A stretch of DNA of 8,482 nucleotides from Rhodobacterales bacterium UBA7416 (GTDB taxonomy: Bacteria; Pseudomonadota; Alphaproteobacteria; Rhodobacterales; Rhodobacteraceae). The position numbers were made by a program, and so were the translations under genes. This document shows positions 6,206 to 8,482 of the stretch, in pieces. The first letter of the stretch is position 1, and every line of letters starts with the position of its first letter. The DNA lies in assembly GCA_002469545.1 (NCBI GenBank), contig DKMK01000095.1, positions 1 to 8,482 of the forward strand. The letters are read 5' to 3'. Below the pieces are notes generated by a model. That model made no database searches and was not told where the DNA came from. It was given only the letters and a program-made list of their open reading frames with translations.

Positions 6206-7260
6206 GATTGACCGAAAAACTGGGCCTTGCTCTGCTGTACCGCACAGACCCAGAAAAAGCGCATCACCTAGCAATCAAAGCATTGAACGCTGGCTTGACA
6301 CCCAAACCGGGTGCCTACACCAGTCCACGCATCGCGCAAAACTTGGCAGGCCTCGACCTTCCAAATCCCGTCGGCTTGGCGGCTGGTTTTGACAAAAATG
6401 CCACCGCCATCGCACCGTTACTACGCACAGGTTTTGGTTTCATAGAGGTCGGCGCCGCGACCCCAAAGGCCCAAGAGGGCAATCGCAAACCACGCCTATT
6501 CCGCTTGAACGAAGATCAAGCATCAATCAATCGTTTCGGTTTTAACAACGACGGTATGACAGCCATCGCAGGTCGGCTGGCCAAACGCCCCGAAAAGGGC
6601 ATTGTTGGCCTCAACCTTGGCGCAAACAAAGACAGCTCACACCGTGCAATTGACTTTGTCCAAGTGTTGGAAACCTGTGGCCCACACATCGACTTTGCCA
6701 CCGTGAATGTGTCATCTCCCAACACAGAAAAATTGCGCGATTTACAGGGCGAAAAGGCATTAACCGCATTGTTATCTGGCGTGATCGAAACACGCGATAC
6801 CTTTGAACGCCCCATACCAATATTCCTAAAAATCGCACCAGATTTAACAAACGAAGAGATCGCACAAATTGCCCAAGTTGCCCGCCACTCACGTATCGAC
6901 GCGGTGATCGCAACCAACACCACCTTAGATCGTGACGGGTTACACAGTGAACATCGTGCACAAAAGGGCGGCTTAGCTGGCAAACCACTATTTGAAAAAT
7001 CCACGCGCGTTCTGGCACGCTTGGCACACGAACTCGAAGGTAACGTTCCAATCATCGGCGTTGGCGGCATCAGCTCAGCCCAAGATGCGTTCGAAAAAAT
7101 CCGCGCAGGCGCGTCAGCGGTACAGCTTTACACAGCATTGGTTTTCCAAGGTCTGACATTGGGTTACGACATCGCCAAAGGCTTGGATGAAATACTCGAA
7201 GAACAAGGTTTTGATCACATTTCACAGGCCGTTGGCACAGGCATTCAGGATTATCTATGA
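6202..7260 (+). CDS. pyrD: Dihydroorotate dehydrogenase (quinone), class 2
   Basis: A 352-residue enzyme of normal class 2 length. It oxidises dihydroorotate to orotate in de novo pyrimidine synthesis, passing electrons through FMN to membrane quinone. The N-terminal helices (about 1-30, RLTEKLGLALLYRTDPEKAH) are the class 2 membrane-associating extension. The TIM-barrel core shows NPVGLAAGFDKN (55-66), FGFIEVGAATPKAQ (78-91), NRFGFNNDG (110-118) and the catalytic-base motif VSSPNT with Ser172; class 1 enzymes use Cys here. K210 (FLKIAPD), ATNTT (237-241) and the FMN phosphate loop GVGGI (286-290) complete the site. It overlaps DUF952 and arsC by 4 bases each (ATGA), so its expression follows the VOC promoter unless an internal promoter exists. 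Confidence 0.98.
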   Translation: MRLTEKLGLALLYRTDPEKAHHLAIKALNAGLTPKPGAYTSPRIAQNLAGLDLPNPVGLAAGFDKNATAIAPLLRTGFGFIEVGAATPKAQEGNRKPRLFRLNEDQASINRFGFNNDGMTAIAGRLAKRPEKGIVGLNLGANKDSSHRAIDFVQVLETCGPHIDFATVNVSSPNTEKLRDLQGEKALTALLSGVIETRDTFERPIPIFLKIAPDLTNEEIAQIAQVARHSRIDAVIATNTTLDRDGLHSEHRAQKGGLAGKPLFEKSTRVLARLAHELEGNVPIIGVGGISSAQDAFEKIRAGASAVQLYTALVFQGLTLGYDIAKGLDEILEEQGFDHISQAVGTGIQDYL

Positions 7261-7601
7261 CCATCACTATTTGGCATAACCCACGCTGTTCAAAATCGCG
7301 GCAAACGCTTTCCCTACTTGAACAAAACGGCCATACGCCCACTGTGGTTAAATATGTGGAAACAGGCCCAAACGCCGATCAAATCCGTGCCGTTTTAACC
7401 GCATTGGACATCACCGCAATCAAACTGATGCGCACAGGTGAAAAGCTGTTCAAAGAGTTGGGTCTTACACGCACAGACAGCGATGATGATTTGATCACCG
7501 CAATGGTCAATCACCCAATCCTTATCGAGCGCCCAGTGGTATTGCACAAAAACCGCGCCGCAATAGGCCGCCCACCAGAAAGCGTGCTGGAAATCCTCTA
7601 A
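7257..7601 (+). CDS. arsC: ArsC-type arsenate reductase (glutaredoxin-dependent family)
   Basis: A 114-residue thioredoxin-fold protein. The catalytic cysteine is C11 in HNPRCSKSR. The three arginines that hold arsenate in the plasmid R773 ArsC all have counterparts: R59 (LMRTGE), R92 (IERPVV) and R105 (IGRPPE). This completeness favours true arsenate reductase (arsenate to arsenite with glutathione/glutaredoxin) over the YffB or Spx branches. AGGA (7247-7250) precedes the ATG by 6 bases, inside pyrD, and the start overlaps the pyrD stop (ATGA). No arsenite exporter or ArsR regulator is seen nearby, so it is probably a housekeeping-linked copy. Its TAA overlaps the convergent MATE gene stop. 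Confidence 0.93.
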   Translation: MTITIWHNPRCSKSRQTLSLLEQNGHTPTVVKYVETGPNADQIRAVLTALDITAIKLMRTGEKLFKELGLTRTDSDDDLITAMVNHPILIERPVVLHKNRAAIGRPPESVLEIL

Positions 7602-8482
7602 CCGATCGACGCCTCTAATGCAGGATATTTGATCGCCAACGTCACGCCGCGCGCAACAAAGAAAATATTCATCGCGGCCCACAAACCGTGATTGGCAAAA
7701 ACTGGCATCAGGGCCGCCAATGCAATCACATAGATGATGAACGAAACAACCATCATATTGCGCATATCACGTGATCGCGTCGCCCCAATAAAAATCCCAT
7801 CCAACATCCAAGATGCGCCACCCATAATCGGCGCCAACACCATCCACGGTAAATACTGCACCGCAACAAGTCGCACATCAGCCGAAGTGGTCATCACGTC
7901 GATCATGGCCGTACCAAACACCGCAAATACAACAGCTAATGCAACAATCAACCCAGCCGCCCACTGGCTCGTCATCACAACTGCACGGCGCAATGTACCA
8001 TGCGCACCCGCACCCAACGCTTGTCCAACCAACGCCTCTGCTGCAATTGCAAACCCATCCATCGCATAGGCCGTGATGTGCAGAAACTGTAACAACACTT
8101 GGTTCGCCGCCAGCGTGACATCATCAAACGAAGACCCCAAAAATAAGAAACTGACAAACCCAATCTGTAAGATAACTGAACGGATCATAATATCGCCATT
8201 AACAATGGCCATGCGCTTCAGCTTCGCTGGTTCAAATATTTGTGCCCAATTGCGCCAATACCCATTCAGATATCCACCGCGCACCATCCACAATCCCAAC
8301 AACAATCCCGACCATTCCGCGATCAATGTCGCATAGGCCACGCCACTGACACCCCAGCCCAGTTTTAGAACAAACAATACATCCAACAGAATATTCAAAC
8401 CGTTCAACCAAAACTGTAAAACCAGCACTGCACGTGTGCGTTCTGCCGCAATCAACCATCCCGTGATCCCATACATTGCAAT
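7598..8482 (-). CDS. MATE family efflux transporter, DinF-like (N-terminus off window)
   Basis: The frame enters from the right edge and gives 294 residues to the TAG at 7598-7600. An ATG at 8476 is internal, not the start: the reading frame continues upstream, and the first residues (MYGITGWLIAAERTRA) match the middle of a MATE protein. About 140-150 N-terminal residues of a roughly 440-residue, 12-helix protein are missing. DinF-subfamily marks are ANQVLLQFLHITAYAMDGFA, AAEALVGQALGAG, and DGIFIGATRSRDMRN near the C-terminus. Hydrophobic membrane segments alternate with short charged loops throughout. Family role: sodium- or proton-driven export of cationic drugs, oxidants or other small molecules through the inner membrane; the actual substrate is unknown. 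Confidence 0.93.
   Translation of the reverse strand: MAMYGITGWLIAAERTRAVLVLQFWLNGLNILLDVLFVLKLGWGVSGVAYATLIAEWSGLLLGLWMVRGGYLNGYWRNWAQIFEPAKLKRMAIVNGDIMIRSVILQIGFVSFLFLGSSFDDVTLAANQVLLQFLHITAYAMDGFAIAAEALVGQALGAGAHGTLRRAVVMTSQWAAGLIVALAVVFAVFGTAMIDVMTTSADVRLVAVQYLPWMVLAPIMGGASWMLDGIFIGATRSRDMRNMMVVSFIIYVIALAALMPVFANHGLWAAMNIFFVARGVTLAIKYPALEASIG

Noticed and set aside
6516..7070. Antisense frames of 184 and 146 residues opposite pyrD
   Set aside because: Both are complements of a highly conserved pyrD coding region with no start signals or domain similarity.
7734..8336. Plus-strand frames of 111 and 87 residues across the MATE gene
   Set aside because: They are antisense shadows of a membrane protein gene, Thr/Asn/Pro-rich without motifs.

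Overview
The window reads as chromosomal DNA from an alphaproteobacterium, most likely a marine Rhodobacterales (Roseobacter-type) strain. This is inferred from protein character: a dimethylglycine-dehydrogenase-type FAD/GcvT fusion, a quaternary-amine-type Rieske oxygenase, a GcvA-like LysR regulator and a DinF-like MATE. Base composition is near half GC, low for that group, with frequent CAA/AAA/AAT codons in every gene, so nothing looks recently acquired. Coding density is very high. No RNA gene, insertion sequence, CRISPR array or gene-free stretch over 90 bases was seen.

Left half (1-5389), all on the minus strand. In transcription order: an SRAP-family DNA-protein-crosslink protein, a LysR-type regulator, then a tightly coupled three-gene catabolic unit. 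The unit is a Rieske oxygenase alpha subunit, an unnamed 76-residue protein starting with GTG, and a large FAD/GcvT oxidoreductase that runs off the left edge. The junctions are a 4-base GTGA overlap and a 1-base TAATG overlap. The likely chemistry is sequential N-demethylation of a methylated amine: the Rieske enzyme removes a methyl from a quaternary ammonium as formaldehyde, and the flavoprotein then removes a methyl from the tertiary or secondary amine and passes it to tetrahydrofolate. The substrate is not shown by the sequence; glycine betaine or a related betaine is the best guess. The oxygenase's reductase partner is not in the window.

Right half (5450-7601), plus strand: a compact four-gene run of a VOC/glyoxalase-fold protein, a DUF952 protein, class 2 dihydroorotate dehydrogenase (PyrD) and an ArsC-type arsenate reductase. 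The first junction is a 3-base gap and the next two are ATGA overlaps, so this is almost certainly one operon, divergent from the SRAP gene across a 60-base promoter region. A MATE exporter on the minus strand (7598-8482, N-terminus beyond the right edge) meets arsC tail to tail, the two stop codons overlapping.

The most interesting item is the small TPR-like protein locked by overlapping codons between the oxygenase and the flavoprotein. It is a candidate undescribed accessory subunit of a methylated-amine demethylation system.
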